A stretch of DNA of 64,000 nt from Desulfocicer vacuolatum DSM 3385 (lineage in GTDB: Bacteria; Desulfobacterota; Desulfobacteria; Desulfobacterales; Desulfobacteraceae): positions 124,001 to 188,000 of the forward strand of contig NZ_FWXY01000009.1 in assembly GCF_900176365.1 (NCBI RefSeq). Reading direction: 5' to 3'. Below the pieces are notes generated by a model. It saw nothing but the letters and a program-made list of their open reading frames with translations. It ran no database searches and was not told where the DNA came from. The translations under genes and the position numbers were made by a program. Every line of letters starts with the position of its first letter. The stretch's first letter is position 1. Of this stretch, positions 18,967-30,342 are shown in pieces.

Positions 18967-19118
18967 TGTGGGAGTTGATGAAAGATCTGTGGGAGTTTAT
19001 GGTTGCTCGGAAAAAATTCTGGTTGGCCCCTGTGTTGATATTGATGTTACTGGTTGGTTCTTTGGCTTTTTTTTCCCAGGGATCGGTGATTGCGCCATTT
19101 ATTTATGCCCTGTTTTAG
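18966..19118 (+). CDS. 50-aa DUF5989-type membrane peptide
   Basis: A very short gene starting ATG at 18966 inside the preceding stop (TGATG) and ending TAG at 19116-19118. The product begins MWELMKDLWEFM, continues ARKKFWLAP and then one membrane span, ending FIYALF. This pattern matches the DUF5989 family, tiny proteins found directly after SxtJ-like genes. Translational coupling to the SxtJ gene is evident. It is easily missed because of its size. Function is unknown; a complex with SxtJ and the carbamoyltransferase at the membrane is inference. Confidence 0.72.
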   Translation: MWELMKDLWEFMVARKKFWLAPVLILMLLVGSLAFFSQGSVIAPFIYALF

Positions 19119-19273
19119 CACCCAGTATTAACCTATGTGGCCGGTGCTTTTTCAAGGTTAAATTGACGGGTAAAAAAATCCCCTCATTTGTTTTTCCTTG
19201 TAGGCGGAAATGGCGAGGAATACGAACTGTACGTTAAACCTTTAAGCACACAACTAATTTCTCTAAATAAAAT

Positions 19274-19306
19274 AAGCCCCCTGGATAATTCAATTCCAGG
19301 GGGCTT
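19274..19306. terminator. Bidirectional intrinsic terminator
   Basis: A perfect 12-bp GC-rich inverted repeat, AAGCCCCCTGGA / TCCAGGGGGCTT, with a 9-nt loop, flanked by GTTTTTTATT on + and AT-rich sequence on -. It separates the convergent carbamoyltransferase cassette and the RTX gene and should serve both. Confidence 0.88.
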
Positions 19307-19390
19307 GTTTTTTATTATCTAATTATTTTTAACTCATTCAAAATATATGAAATATACAAATTTAAACTGAGTTAAATGGTAATTCTTGTG

Positions 19391-22300
19391 TTAGACAATA
19401 TCTTCTGCAACAACACCTTGTCGATCATCACCAAGGCCTGTAAAAGTGATGGCATAATCAGCTGCACCATCAAGGTCTGCATCGACAACCAGATAGCTGT
19501 CATAGGGCAGAACACCACCACCATCTACTTGTGAGTCATAAACATAAATGTAGTGGATAGATCCGTCAAAACTATTTCCAGCACCAGTGAGGTTGTTAGC
19601 AAATTGTACTGCCAGCTCAACATTGTTGATCTGGTTGGTGTTTGTGGTATTTGCATCCATTACTACAAAATTATGCTGACCACTGAATTTACTCACACCA
19701 GCCACGTCCAGATCCAGTTTGTCTTCACCATTTCCAGGTTGCTGATTGGCTGGATTGGCCACCTGTAAACCGAAAAAGTCAGAAATTACATCAGCCGTTG
19801 CTGTGGTAAGGCCACTGTCACCATTGGTAATGTGGAATACATCCGTGGTTCCGCCAACAGGAACGCCATTGGGAATACCATTCCAAAGGGTGTTACCAGT
19901 GTAATCATTGTCTACGGCGTTACCATCCCCATCACCACCGATCATTGTGTCTGAGCCCAGACCACCGGTGATGTCGTCGGAATTCAATCCACCGCAAATG
20001 AGATCGTCTCCATCATCTCCAAAAAGATCATCTGAGTTTTCTCCACCGGAAATCTGATCGTCTCCGTCGCCACCGCGGATGTTATCCCAGCCCTGGCCAC
20101 CGTAGAGCTCATCGTTTCCGCCATCGCCGGTGATGACATCAAAGCTGGCTCCACCAAAAATAAGGTCATCGCCATCGCCACCGATCAGGGTATCACTGTG
20201 ACCGCCACCGTAGATGGAATCATCTCCGCCACCGCCATTTACAAGATCCTGTCCAGCACCTGCCCAGACTTCATCATCGCCAACACCCATGATGAACTCT
20301 TCGCTGATGAAGTAGCCAGCATTGCCAAAGTTCTGGCTGGAGTTAACAAATACATCACCTGAATACTGGGTAAAATTGTAATTTTCAATACCGCGCAACG
20401 TGTCTGTAACAGTACCACCATAGTTGAGGAAGTCATCTCCCCATCCAATGATAAGTGACGCATTCTGGTTTGAGTTGCCATCATAAACCCAGAGCAGATC
20501 ATCGGGACCGGCAGGAGCAATGAGGGTTTCATCATCAAAATCTTCATCAGGCCAGATATCCCAATCCTGAAGGTCAATGTAGTGATTTCCACCTTCATCT
20601 CTTGCAGAGATTCTGACAATATCATTGGCAAAGGAGGTTTCGTCAAAAGTGATATTTTCATCATCACTGACCACAGTTAAAGCACTCTGTCCTGTGAGTG
20701 CCCGTGCATCAATGTTAAGGGATGCAGGTGCAGCATTATCATTGGGATCATCAAAGCTGGTTGGATCCTGTGTCAGGATAAACAGTCTTTCTGACTCGTC
20801 CACAGTGGCAGCATGGTAGCTGTCCACCATATTATCCACAATAGTATCATTCAATACCACAGTGAGCTGCTGGGGAGTGGCTTCTGTTCCGTTGAAAAGA
20901 ATTGTTCCAACATTTTTGATGTTTCCAAGATCGTTGAGGCTCAACTGGGCATCATTCTGGATTTCAAGAATATCCCAGTTGCCGGTGCCCATTTCAAACC
21001 AATCCACGGTGAAATCTTCATCCACATTCCAGATACCATAGTTTACGTGAACTGCAGGCATATTATCGGTGGCACCACCGTCAATAATCTGGTCCCCATC
21101 AAGGGTCGGGGCATCATTGTCTTCATCAAAGATGAAGCGATCTCTGGTCTGGGATATGCCCTCTTCACCATTGTAGGTAAAGTGACGACCGATTTCCAGG
21201 CCAGTGGCGTCAATGACAATGTCAGTTTCCACCTGATTTACACCATTATAGGTATCAGGTGCCCCAGGTCTATCATTAACAGGATCATGGTCATTGATGA
21301 TGTTCAGATAACCATTGGCATCCTGGTTGTTATCAATGAGGTTGTTGCTCAGAACCAATTCGTAAGAACTTCCGTTTACAAAACGAAGATTCTCAAAGCC
21401 ACTTACATTGAGAGTCTCGGAAGGACCAATATGGATCACATCATCATTAAGGAGGTCTCCATCAATGACAAGGGTATCTGTTCCTTCGCCACCAACAACA
21501 GTATCGCGAACAGTAAGGCCAGCATCCACTTCATCCAGAGCATCAAAGATCACTGTGTCATCTCCAAAGCCCATCATGATATTCTGTCCACCATTTTCTT
21601 CCAGAGCGGCATTGCTTACCCGAACCACGACATCTGCAGTGGATGTGGAAGCATCAATGGTCTGTGCAATAACGCGAACTTGATCTGCCTCACCACTCCA
21701 ATCAAAAATCTGACCATTGGCTGCGGCTGTTCCAGGTGCATCACCATATCCATCCACGTTGTACTGATAGAGACCGCCATTTCCACCAGCAGTGGTGGTA
21801 TCCAGGTTCAGAAAGTTGGTGCCATCACCACCTGTGATTGTCAGGGTGCCGGTGATATCGTTAACATCTTCCAGAGCGATGGTGTTGGATTCGGTATCAT
21901 TGTCATGGATGGTCACATTTTCCACATCTGGTGTGGAAAGGGTGAAGTTAAATCTGGGATCTGCATTGACGTCGTCTTCCACAGTTACGGCAACAAGGTC
22001 AGCTGCTCCAGTGGCATCCTTAAGATTTACATTAAGAATGTTATCTGTAACACCGTTGTTGTCAGAAGTACCGTGGACAATGGTAATGGCCTGGGCCTGT
22101 TCTGCGGTCAGGTCATTAAGATTAACGGTCATGTCTTCTTCAAATACGGTATCCACGCCATTGGAACCTTCATTGCGTACCCAGATGGATGCCAGGGAAT
22201 CAAAGGCATCTGCATCCACAGTTACAACATCGGCAGCAGCATCTGCATCATGGCCTGTGCGGATTTCAAGGTTCTGGACGTTCATGATATCTGAACCACC

Positions 22301-23812
22301 AAGAACATTATGATTTCCAAGAAGTACCAGTGTGTTGTCTCCGGCACCGCCGTCAATGGTATCACCTGCAGCTGCACCAGCTTCCAGGTCTATCCCGTCA
22401 ATGAGACGGAAGATATCATCTCCCTCACCACCTGTAACAACCATGTTAATGAAATCATTGGTGGTACCGTCTTTGACGGCATTGAGCTCTGCGCCCAAAG
22501 TGATGTCAAGATCGCCGGTGAAACCAGTGGCATTAATGGTTTCCAGGGAACCTGCTACATTTTCCAGAGCCGGTGCGTAGGCAATGGCTTCTTCAATTTC
22601 AGGGCCGTAGATGATATCTTCCTGTCCAAGGGTCAGATCGGCATTACCACTGATATTAAGGGCCTGGAGATCTTCAGCAATGAACTGGTCAACGGCATTG
22701 GCGCTGAACTCAGAAACAAGGTTAATGGTTTCAATACCATTATTGGCTGCACGGACTTCAGAACGTTCCTGGATGATCAATTCATTGAGATCGACATCGT
22801 TAAGGGTCAATTGTACGCTGTCTGCAGCACCGCTTACGGCATCGTCATCAAATGCAAATTCAACATCCTGCTCTTCCTGACCGGAGTTAGCAATGGAAAG
22901 TTCCACAGGAATATCATTGATGTTGTCGATGGTGGCTTTTTGAATACCATCGTTAATGCGTGTGATATTGATGGCATCGGTGAGGCCTCTGGCTCCCTGG
23001 AGATCCAGTTGGTCAACGGCAGCGTCACCAGATCCGGTGAAGGCGACATTAACAACTTCAATGCCGTTAAGTAAGGGACCCACAGTGTCATCGCCATTGT
23101 CGTTTGAATTACCCAGCTCAGCAGTTAATACAGGATTAAGACCTTCGCCGGTGAGGATATCTTCATCCTGCAGATAATTGATCCGATCTGTACCACCGGG
23201 GTTATAACCAAGACCGGCATGGAAAGAATTTCCAGTCATGATATCTGTATCTGCGGTTAATTCAATGGCATTTCCTGCCTGCACAGAAGCATCAACTTGA
23301 TCAGTGGCAGCATCCACACTGTCTTCTGTATTGTCGACACTGTCGTTGAGGTTGATGAAATAATCATAGCCATAGGAGTCAAAATCATCAATATTATCAG
23401 CCACATAATTGGAGACTTCAACTCTGTTGGCAAATTGATCCTGGGCATCTCCGGCATTTTCTGGATCGGTGATGGCATCAATAAGATCCACAATAACCTG
23501 GCCTCTGGATTTTCCTTTACCGCCTTCTGCGACAGGAGCCAGCTCATTCACCCAATAGGCAATACCCTCGGGATCATCTTCAATGGTTTTACCCAGAGTA
23601 TTTTCATAAATATGCTCAATGAAATCTTGATCATTGTCCAGTGCACCATCAAAATAATCGATGGCAGCACTTGTTGTCAGCATCACTTCGGCTGTGCTGA
23701 CACGGTCAGCCTGGTTTGTCTGCCAATATGCATTCCCTTCACCTTCAGAAGATCTTCCGAAGATTGCAACATAAAGTTCAGATACCTGTGTTTGAGTTAA
23801 ACCTGTTTCCAT
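19391..23812 (-). CDS. RTX-type surface protein with N-terminal DUF4214-like region
   Basis: A 1473-aa, very acidic Asp/Asn-rich protein without a Sec signal. Residues ~1-110 match DUF4214 (LYVAIFGRSSEGEGNAYW, then YWVNELA). A long beta-rich middle (~200-1170) carries irregular repeats of the kind seen in RTX adhesins and S-layer proteins. Calcium-binding GGxGxD nonapeptides fill ~1184-1300 (GGDGDDLIFGG, GGDGDDQISGG). The C-terminus ends DYAITFTGLGD...VVAEDIV, like uncleaved type I export signals. Only about one Cys is visible. It is the probable cargo of the ABC/HlyD exporter and the TolC channel. Start ATG has GGGAGGA seven bases upstream. A sigma-54 promoter match lies ~120 bp upstream. 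Function as S-layer protein or adhesin is inference; RsaA of Caulobacter is the closest known analogue in organisation. Confidence 0.85.
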   Translation of the reverse strand: METGLTQTQVSELYVAIFGRSSEGEGNAYWQTNQADRVSTAEVMLTTSAAIDYFDGALDNDQDFIEHIYENTLGKTIEDDPEGIAYWVNELAPVAEGGKGKSRGQVIVDLIDAITDPENAGDAQDQFANRVEVSNYVADNIDDFDSYGYDYFINLNDSVDNTEDSVDAATDQVDASVQAGNAIELTADTDIMTGNSFHAGLGYNPGGTDRINYLQDEDILTGEGLNPVLTAELGNSNDNGDDTVGPLLNGIEVVNVAFTGSGDAAVDQLDLQGARGLTDAINITRINDGIQKATIDNINDIPVELSIANSGQEEQDVEFAFDDDAVSGAADSVQLTLNDVDLNELIIQERSEVRAANNGIETINLVSEFSANAVDQFIAEDLQALNISGNADLTLGQEDIIYGPEIEEAIAYAPALENVAGSLETINATGFTGDLDITLGAELNAVKDGTTNDFINMVVTGGEGDDIFRLIDGIDLEAGAAAGDTIDGGAGDNTLVLLGNHNVLGGSDIMNVQNLEIRTGHDADAAADVVTVDADAFDSLASIWVRNEGSNGVDTVFEEDMTVNLNDLTAEQAQAITIVHGTSDNNGVTDNILNVNLKDATGAADLVAVTVEDDVNADPRFNFTLSTPDVENVTIHDNDTESNTIALEDVNDITGTLTITGGDGTNFLNLDTTTAGGNGGLYQYNVDGYGDAPGTAAANGQIFDWSGEADQVRVIAQTIDASTSTADVVVRVSNAALEENGGQNIMMGFGDDTVIFDALDEVDAGLTVRDTVVGGEGTDTLVIDGDLLNDDVIHIGPSETLNVSGFENLRFVNGSSYELVLSNNLIDNNQDANGYLNIINDHDPVNDRPGAPDTYNGVNQVETDIVIDATGLEIGRHFTYNGEEGISQTRDRFIFDEDNDAPTLDGDQIIDGGATDNMPAVHVNYGIWNVDEDFTVDWFEMGTGNWDILEIQNDAQLSLNDLGNIKNVGTILFNGTEATPQQLTVVLNDTIVDNMVDSYHAATVDESERLFILTQDPTSFDDPNDNAAPASLNIDARALTGQSALTVVSDDENITFDETSFANDIVRISARDEGGNHYIDLQDWDIWPDEDFDDETLIAPAGPDDLLWVYDGNSNQNASLIIGWGDDFLNYGGTVTDTLRGIENYNFTQYSGDVFVNSSQNFGNAGYFISEEFIMGVGDDEVWAGAGQDLVNGGGGDDSIYGGGHSDTLIGGDGDDLIFGGASFDVITGDGGNDELYGGQGWDNIRGGDGDDQISGGENSDDLFGDDGDDLICGGLNSDDITGGLGSDTMIGGDGDGNAVDNDYTGNTLWNGIPNGVPVGGTTDVFHITNGDSGLTTATADVISDFFGLQVANPANQQPGNGEDKLDLDVAGVSKFSGQHNFVVMDANTTNTNQINNVELAVQFANNLTGAGNSFDGSIHYIYVYDSQVDGGGVLPYDSYLVVDADLDGAADYAITFTGLGDDRQGVVAEDIV
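19910..20260 (-). repeat. RTX nonapeptide-repeat coding region
   Basis: Tandem GGxGxDxUx-type units (for example GGHSDTLIGGDGDDLIFGG and GGQGWDNIRGGDGDDQ) encode the calcium-binding parallel beta-roll near the C-terminus of the protein. Confidence 0.85.
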
Positions 23813-23846
23813 TCTTTCCTCCCTTAGGAAAATTTTAGTTAAGGTT

Positions 23847-23867
23847 TGCAGAGGCTTTTGCCCTGCA
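23847..23867 (-). promoter_or_regulatory. Hairpin in the RTX mRNA leader
   Basis: TGCAG at 23847-23851 and GGC at 23853-23855 pair with GCC at 23860-23862 and CTGCA at 23863-23867, leaving a TTTT loop and one bulged A. It lies between the predicted transcription start and the ribosome site and could stabilise the message. Confidence 0.45.
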
Positions 23868-23930
23868 GCTTTTAAAAAATATTATCCGTATATAGAACAC
23901 GAATATTCTAATTAAGTAGCAAACCATCAA

Positions 23931-23946
23931 AGCAATTTGTATGCCA
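23931..23946 (-). promoter_or_regulatory. Sigma-54 promoter of the RTX gene
   Basis: On the minus strand the sequence reads TGGCATACAAATTGCT. The -24 GG and -12 GC are both present with exact sigma-54 spacing (consensus TGGCACG-N4-TTGCW). It predicts a leader of ~110 nt before the ATG at 23812. An AAA+ activator would be required; none is encoded in the window. Confidence 0.6.
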
Positions 23947-24348
23947 CTTTATAGATTGTGTGGGGTTTTAATGTTTTTGTACGTAGTCCTTCTTCATAAT
24001 CATTTTGACCATTATTAACCATGATGTTGTATTATAATATATTTTTGGGGTGAACCAATAAAATAGAAGAATAATACATTGCTGATGGTTTTTGGGTAAA
24101 TGGATTGCAGAGATTGTATATCTCTTTATTATTCTTAAGATATTGCTTAAAATTTGAGAGGGTTTTATTGATACGTCGGTTACTTTAATGGATATATAGC
24201 ATACTTAATTTTTTAAAAAAATAATTTTGTTGTTTTTTTGTGGATAAATATAAAAATTCATCAACCTTGCCAATGAATTGTGCAAAAATAAAGGGGGGGT
24301 ATAAAAAAATAAAAATTGCTCCGCCTGACAGGAATGTTTATTGGTGTT

Positions 24349-24382
24349 GCTGGTTTAATTTGTCCACAGCTGGTTTAATTTG
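24349..24382. repeat. 14-bp direct repeat at end of TolC-family gene
   Basis: GCTGGTTTAATTTG occurs at 24349-24362 and 24369-24382. The second copy contains the stop codon of the minus-strand gene. It looks like a small slippage duplication. Confidence 0.6.
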
Positions 24383-25739
24383 ACCATCCACGGGCAGATG
24401 GCATTGGCATTGTTGTCAATCCCATGGCGTCGTAAAGTTCTGCCAGGCTCATTTGATAATCCAGCAGTGCCTGCCCTTTTCTTGCTTCAGATCGTGCCAG
24501 TGTGGCCTGGGCATCCAGTACCTGGGATGTGGTGCCAATGCGTGCATTGAATCGTTTTTTCTGGCGTTCATACCCTTCCTGGGATGCAAGCAGCGCATTT
24601 TCCACAGATACAAGGCGTTTTAAACTCTCTTCCAGTGCATGGAAAGCCACCCCCACCTCCTCTTTTATTTCCATTTCAATCTGGTGTGAGTCTGTTTTAA
24701 TGCGTTGTATTTCAAGATGGTGGCGCTTATTTTCATAAAAAGCAGAACCACCGTCAAACAAATTCATCTGAACTGAGATGCCAGCGCTCCAGTATGTGTT
24801 ATGTTGATCCTGATAGGATGAACTGGTTTTGTCATATTGCTTATCAGAGTCATAGAGTCCAAGATCAAGATTTATTCTTGGATAGTATCGTCCCTTTGAA
24901 ATGGCAGCGTCCTTAGATGCCATTTCTATTTTCAACAAAAGAAGTTTTATCTCTGGTCGATTTGTCATGGCCTCTTCAATGCATTGGGTAATGTCCAAGC
25001 CCACATCATCATGCCGGGGTGTTTCAAATTCATCGTCAAAGGTAATGTGATTTGTAAAATTCACATCCTGGGACAGACCCAGCAAGCGTTTGAGCCGTTG
25101 GGTGTGTTTGTAAATAAGAATGTTTGTATTTAGAAGTTGTTGCTTTGCCTCTTCCAGGTCTGCTTCTGCCTGGAGAACATACACATAGGCTGCCATTTTC
25201 TTAGCACTGAAGGCCTTGGCCGAAGCCAGATCTGTTTCCAGTCTTTTAATACTTTGGGTGATGGATGAGACATCGTACCGTGTTTTCAGTAGTTCAAAGT
25301 AAAAGGTACGGATTTGATTCACCAGGTCTATTTTTTGTAAATTCACCATGGCTTTTTGGTATGCTTTTTGTAATTTTGCCTTGTCAAAACGATTTTTATT
25401 CTCAAAACCCGCAAACAATGTCTGATTTATTTTTAAACCTGCAACGGAATTTTTTTGATCAATATAGTCTTCATCTGTGTTACCTGAAGAGTATTCGTTG
25501 ATAATTTTAGAGTGGGAGTAACTTGTTGAAATGGTAGGTAAAAAATGTCCTCTCAAAGATTTTATATCCATTTCCGCCTGGTCAATACGAATTTTTTCAC
25601 CCTGAATCAAAGGACTGTGCTTTATGCCATATTCGATGCTTTGCTTCAGGGAAAATATCTCTGCCCTCCCCTGGAAGGGGGTGGCAACGGTTATAAATAA
25701 TATAAAAAGACAGTATCCGGCGATAAATTTATTTTTCAA
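24375..25739 (-). CDS. TolC-family outer-membrane efflux/secretion channel
   Basis: A 454-aa outer-membrane factor. A Sec signal peptide (~1-27, ending GRAEIF) is followed by two OEP-type halves (~30-235 and ~245-445), each with long alpha-helices and short strand segments, for example NQTLFAGFENKNRF near 120 and MNLFDGGSAFYENKRH near 320, the usual internal duplication. It should form the trimeric duct for the type I exporter that lies 9 kb away, with the RTX gene directly downstream on the same strand. The 562-bp gap and separate sigma-54 promoter mean the two genes need not share a transcript. Signal and family are clear; partner assignment is by context. Confidence 0.88.
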   Translation of the reverse strand: MKNKFIAGYCLFILFITVATPFQGRAEIFSLKQSIEYGIKHSPLIQGEKIRIDQAEMDIKSLRGHFLPTISTSYSHSKIINEYSSGNTDEDYIDQKNSVAGLKINQTLFAGFENKNRFDKAKLQKAYQKAMVNLQKIDLVNQIRTFYFELLKTRYDVSSITQSIKRLETDLASAKAFSAKKMAAYVYVLQAEADLEEAKQQLLNTNILIYKHTQRLKRLLGLSQDVNFTNHITFDDEFETPRHDDVGLDITQCIEEAMTNRPEIKLLLLKIEMASKDAAISKGRYYPRINLDLGLYDSDKQYDKTSSSYQDQHNTYWSAGISVQMNLFDGGSAFYENKRHHLEIQRIKTDSHQIEMEIKEEVGVAFHALEESLKRLVSVENALLASQEGYERQKKRFNARIGTTSQVLDAQATLARSEARKGQALLDYQMSLAELYDAMGLTTMPMPSARGWSN

Positions 25740-25921
25740 GACAACTCTCCTGCATCAGTTTATAGGCTGTTTATTGTATGCTGAGCGCATGTTTCATAAA
25801 GAGAATAGTTAACAGAAAATATTGCCGGGTGCAATGCTTATAAAGTGAGACCTTTTTTTGAAATTTTGTGGGGAGCAGGTTTTTCCATTGATGTTTTATT
25901 TTTTAAGGGTATTGGACTTTT

Positions 25922-28592
<2,671 letters not shown>

Positions 28593-28596
<4 letters not shown>

Positions 28597-29279
28597 TTCA
28601 TGCGGCAGAGCAGCATAATCCAGGGGAGGGGAGCCTTGATTTTCACAATATGAAAATAATTACTCACAAGCTGGATAAATTGTTTGTGGGACCAGTGTTG
28701 GATATGCCCGGGGGTGTTGCCCCATTGATGAAGATATTTGCCACGGATCAGATTGAGAAAGCACCATATGGGTTCACGGGGAACACTTATTATGATGTGC
28801 TTTGTGGTCACACATTGAAGTGCGTAAAGGCCAGCTTCCGGTTTTTCCAGGTGTTCAAGCACTTCGCAGCATACGAGCAGGTCTGCACTGTCACGGTGTG
28901 GTTTAATATCATATATGCTGCGCGGCGTGAAGATACTGGGTGGGACTCCATGGGTGCTTGCATTTTTACGGGCAATCTCAATTATTTTTTCTGAGAAGTC
29001 ACTGCCACGGGCAAGAAATCCTTGTTTGTTCCAATTTAACACCCAGTGCCCTTCACCACACCCGATTTCATGGATGGTGTTGGGAGAAGCCATGCTAACC
29101 AGTTCGGACAGGGCAGATTTAAAATTTGTCATCATCCATTGGACAATGGGGTTTTGCGAACCGTATTTGTCATAGGTATTTCCAATGATAATTCCGTTTT
29201 CTTTAATTCCACCTGAAATTTTCATGTTGTTTCTGCTTTGATGGGGTGGGAGGGATACTTTCAGTTTGGATTCACTCAT
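28593..29279 (-). CDS. Class I SAM-dependent methyltransferase
   Basis: A 228-aa methyltransferase. Motif I is HEIGCGEGHWV near residue 67, the acidic residue of motif II follows in RGSDFSEKI (~92), and the DLLVCCEVLEHLEKPE motif near 132 is typical of the UbiE/Methyltransf_11 group. It overlaps the GT2 gene by 8 nt at its start and the LPG-type gene by 4 nt at its end. In this operon a small-molecule or lipid-linked sugar acceptor is likely. The substrate cannot be told. Confidence 0.82.
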
Positions 29280-30342
29280 TCTGTTGGCTTCCGATACTTT
29301 TTTTTGCCATGATATGTGTGATTTCCTTTATGTTAAACCGCACCTCCTCCATAAGTTTACGATTGGCTGCCAGAAGATCTGCAATAAATGCAATTAAAAT
29401 TGACTGAAAACCCATTCCCATTAAAATACTGGCCAGTATTAATGATTGAATATGCCCATCTCCGTCATTGTGAATGTAGTACCAGAGAAATCGTAGTCCA
29501 ATTAACAAACCAATGGCAAACAAGGCTGCGCCAATTGATCCAAAGAATCGAAAGGGACGGTAAATTACAAAAATACGAATAATCGTGCTGATGCTGCGTT
29601 TGATATACGATGGAATGCTTTTTACCAGTCGGGATGGTCGTAGATCTTTATTGACCTCGATCGGTACAGAAATGATGGCCATATTCTTTTGTCCAGCCTG
29701 GATGATGGTTTCCAGCGTATATGTGTAATCGTTGAATACCACCATTTGTTGGGCAGCAGTGCGGTGGATGGCTCTGAAGCCACTGGGGGCGTCTGTGATG
29801 TGGGTGTTGCTGGCACCCCGTACGACCCAGCTTCCCAGTTTTTGTAATATTTTTTTTACGGGTGAAAAGTGTGTGATGCTCCCTATGGGACGGCTTCCAA
29901 TAACAATGTCAGCTTTGCCCTCCAGCACTGGTCCGGCGAGTTGTGGGATATTGCTACCATTGTATTGATTGTCAGCATCTGTATTGACTATGATATCCGC
30001 TCCAAGGCGCAAACACGCGTCAAGCCCCGTCATGAAAGCACGGGCCAGTCCCTGATTCCGGGTATGATTTACAATGTGATCCACGCCATTTTTTTTTGCG
30101 ACTTTCACAGTATCATCGGTGCTTCCATCATTAATGATTAACCATTCTACCACCTTAAAACCGGGCATTTCACGTGGCAGCTCTGCCAGTGTGGTGGCAA
30201 GTGTATCTGCTTCATTATAACAAGGTATCTGAATAATTAGTTTCAATCTTAAAGCTCCAGCCCTTTGGGTCTCGTTGGTAGTTGAGGCCTTTTGGCCTTG
30301 TTCAATCATGAGTATGTTAAATAAAATTATTTGTAAAGTCAC
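29272..30342 (-). CDS. GT2 glycosyltransferase, polyprenyl-phosphate type
   Basis: A GT-A fold enzyme: IIQIPCYNEADTLA opens the catalytic domain, DGSTDDT near 75 binds the nucleotide, and NTDADNQYNG near 120 supplies the DxD metal site. Two C-terminal hydrophobic spans (~265-325) match the dolichol-phosphate-mannose-synthase/ArnC-like subgroup that charges undecaprenyl phosphate. Three starts are possible: GTG 30342 (overlaps the upstream stop as GTGA), ATG 30309, and TTG 30246, which has GGAG eight bases upstream and begins exactly at the family-typical MKLIIQIP. The last gives about 324 aa and may be the real start. The product is likely a polyprenyl-phospho-sugar for the membrane transferase downstream. 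Confidence 0.85.
   Translation of the reverse strand: MTLQIILFNILMIEQGQKASTTNETQRAGALRLKLIIQIPCYNEADTLATTLAELPREMPGFKVVEWLIINDGSTDDTVKVAKKNGVDHIVNHTRNQGLARAFMTGLDACLRLGADIIVNTDADNQYNGSNIPQLAGPVLEGKADIVIGSRPIGSITHFSPVKKILQKLGSWVVRGASNTHITDAPSGFRAIHRTAAQQMVVFNDYTYTLETIIQAGQKNMAIISVPIEVNKDLRPSRLVKSIPSYIKRSISTIIRIFVIYRPFRFFGSIGAALFAIGLLIGLRFLWYYIHNDGDGHIQSLILASILMGMGFQSILIAFIADLLAANRKLMEEVRFNIKEITHIMAKKSIGSQQNE

Larger units (their letters stand above)
23813..24374. other. Regulatory interval upstream of the RTX gene
   Basis: This 562-bp, strongly AT-rich stretch between the TolC-family gene and the RTX gene holds a sigma-54 promoter match at 23931-23946, a leader hairpin at 23847-23867 and a 14-bp direct repeat at 24349-24382. 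No coding sequence is recognisable. The ~320 bp upstream of the promoter could hold enhancer sites for a sigma-54 activator. Confidence 0.6.

Noticed and set aside
19910-20260. Regularly spaced repeats that could suggest a CRISPR array
   Set aside because: The periodicity is that of RTX nonapeptide codons within an open frame; no identical direct repeats with unique spacers.
20813-22294. A 493-codon open frame on + opposite the RTX gene
   Set aside because: It is the antisense shadow of the Asp/Asn-rich RTX coding sequence; no ribosome site and low-complexity Ile/Asn/Cys composition.
25844-25860. GAGACC followed by seven T, resembling the polysaccharide leader terminators
   Set aside because: The matching GGTCTC arm is missing, so no hairpin forms, and the flanking genes are on the other strand.
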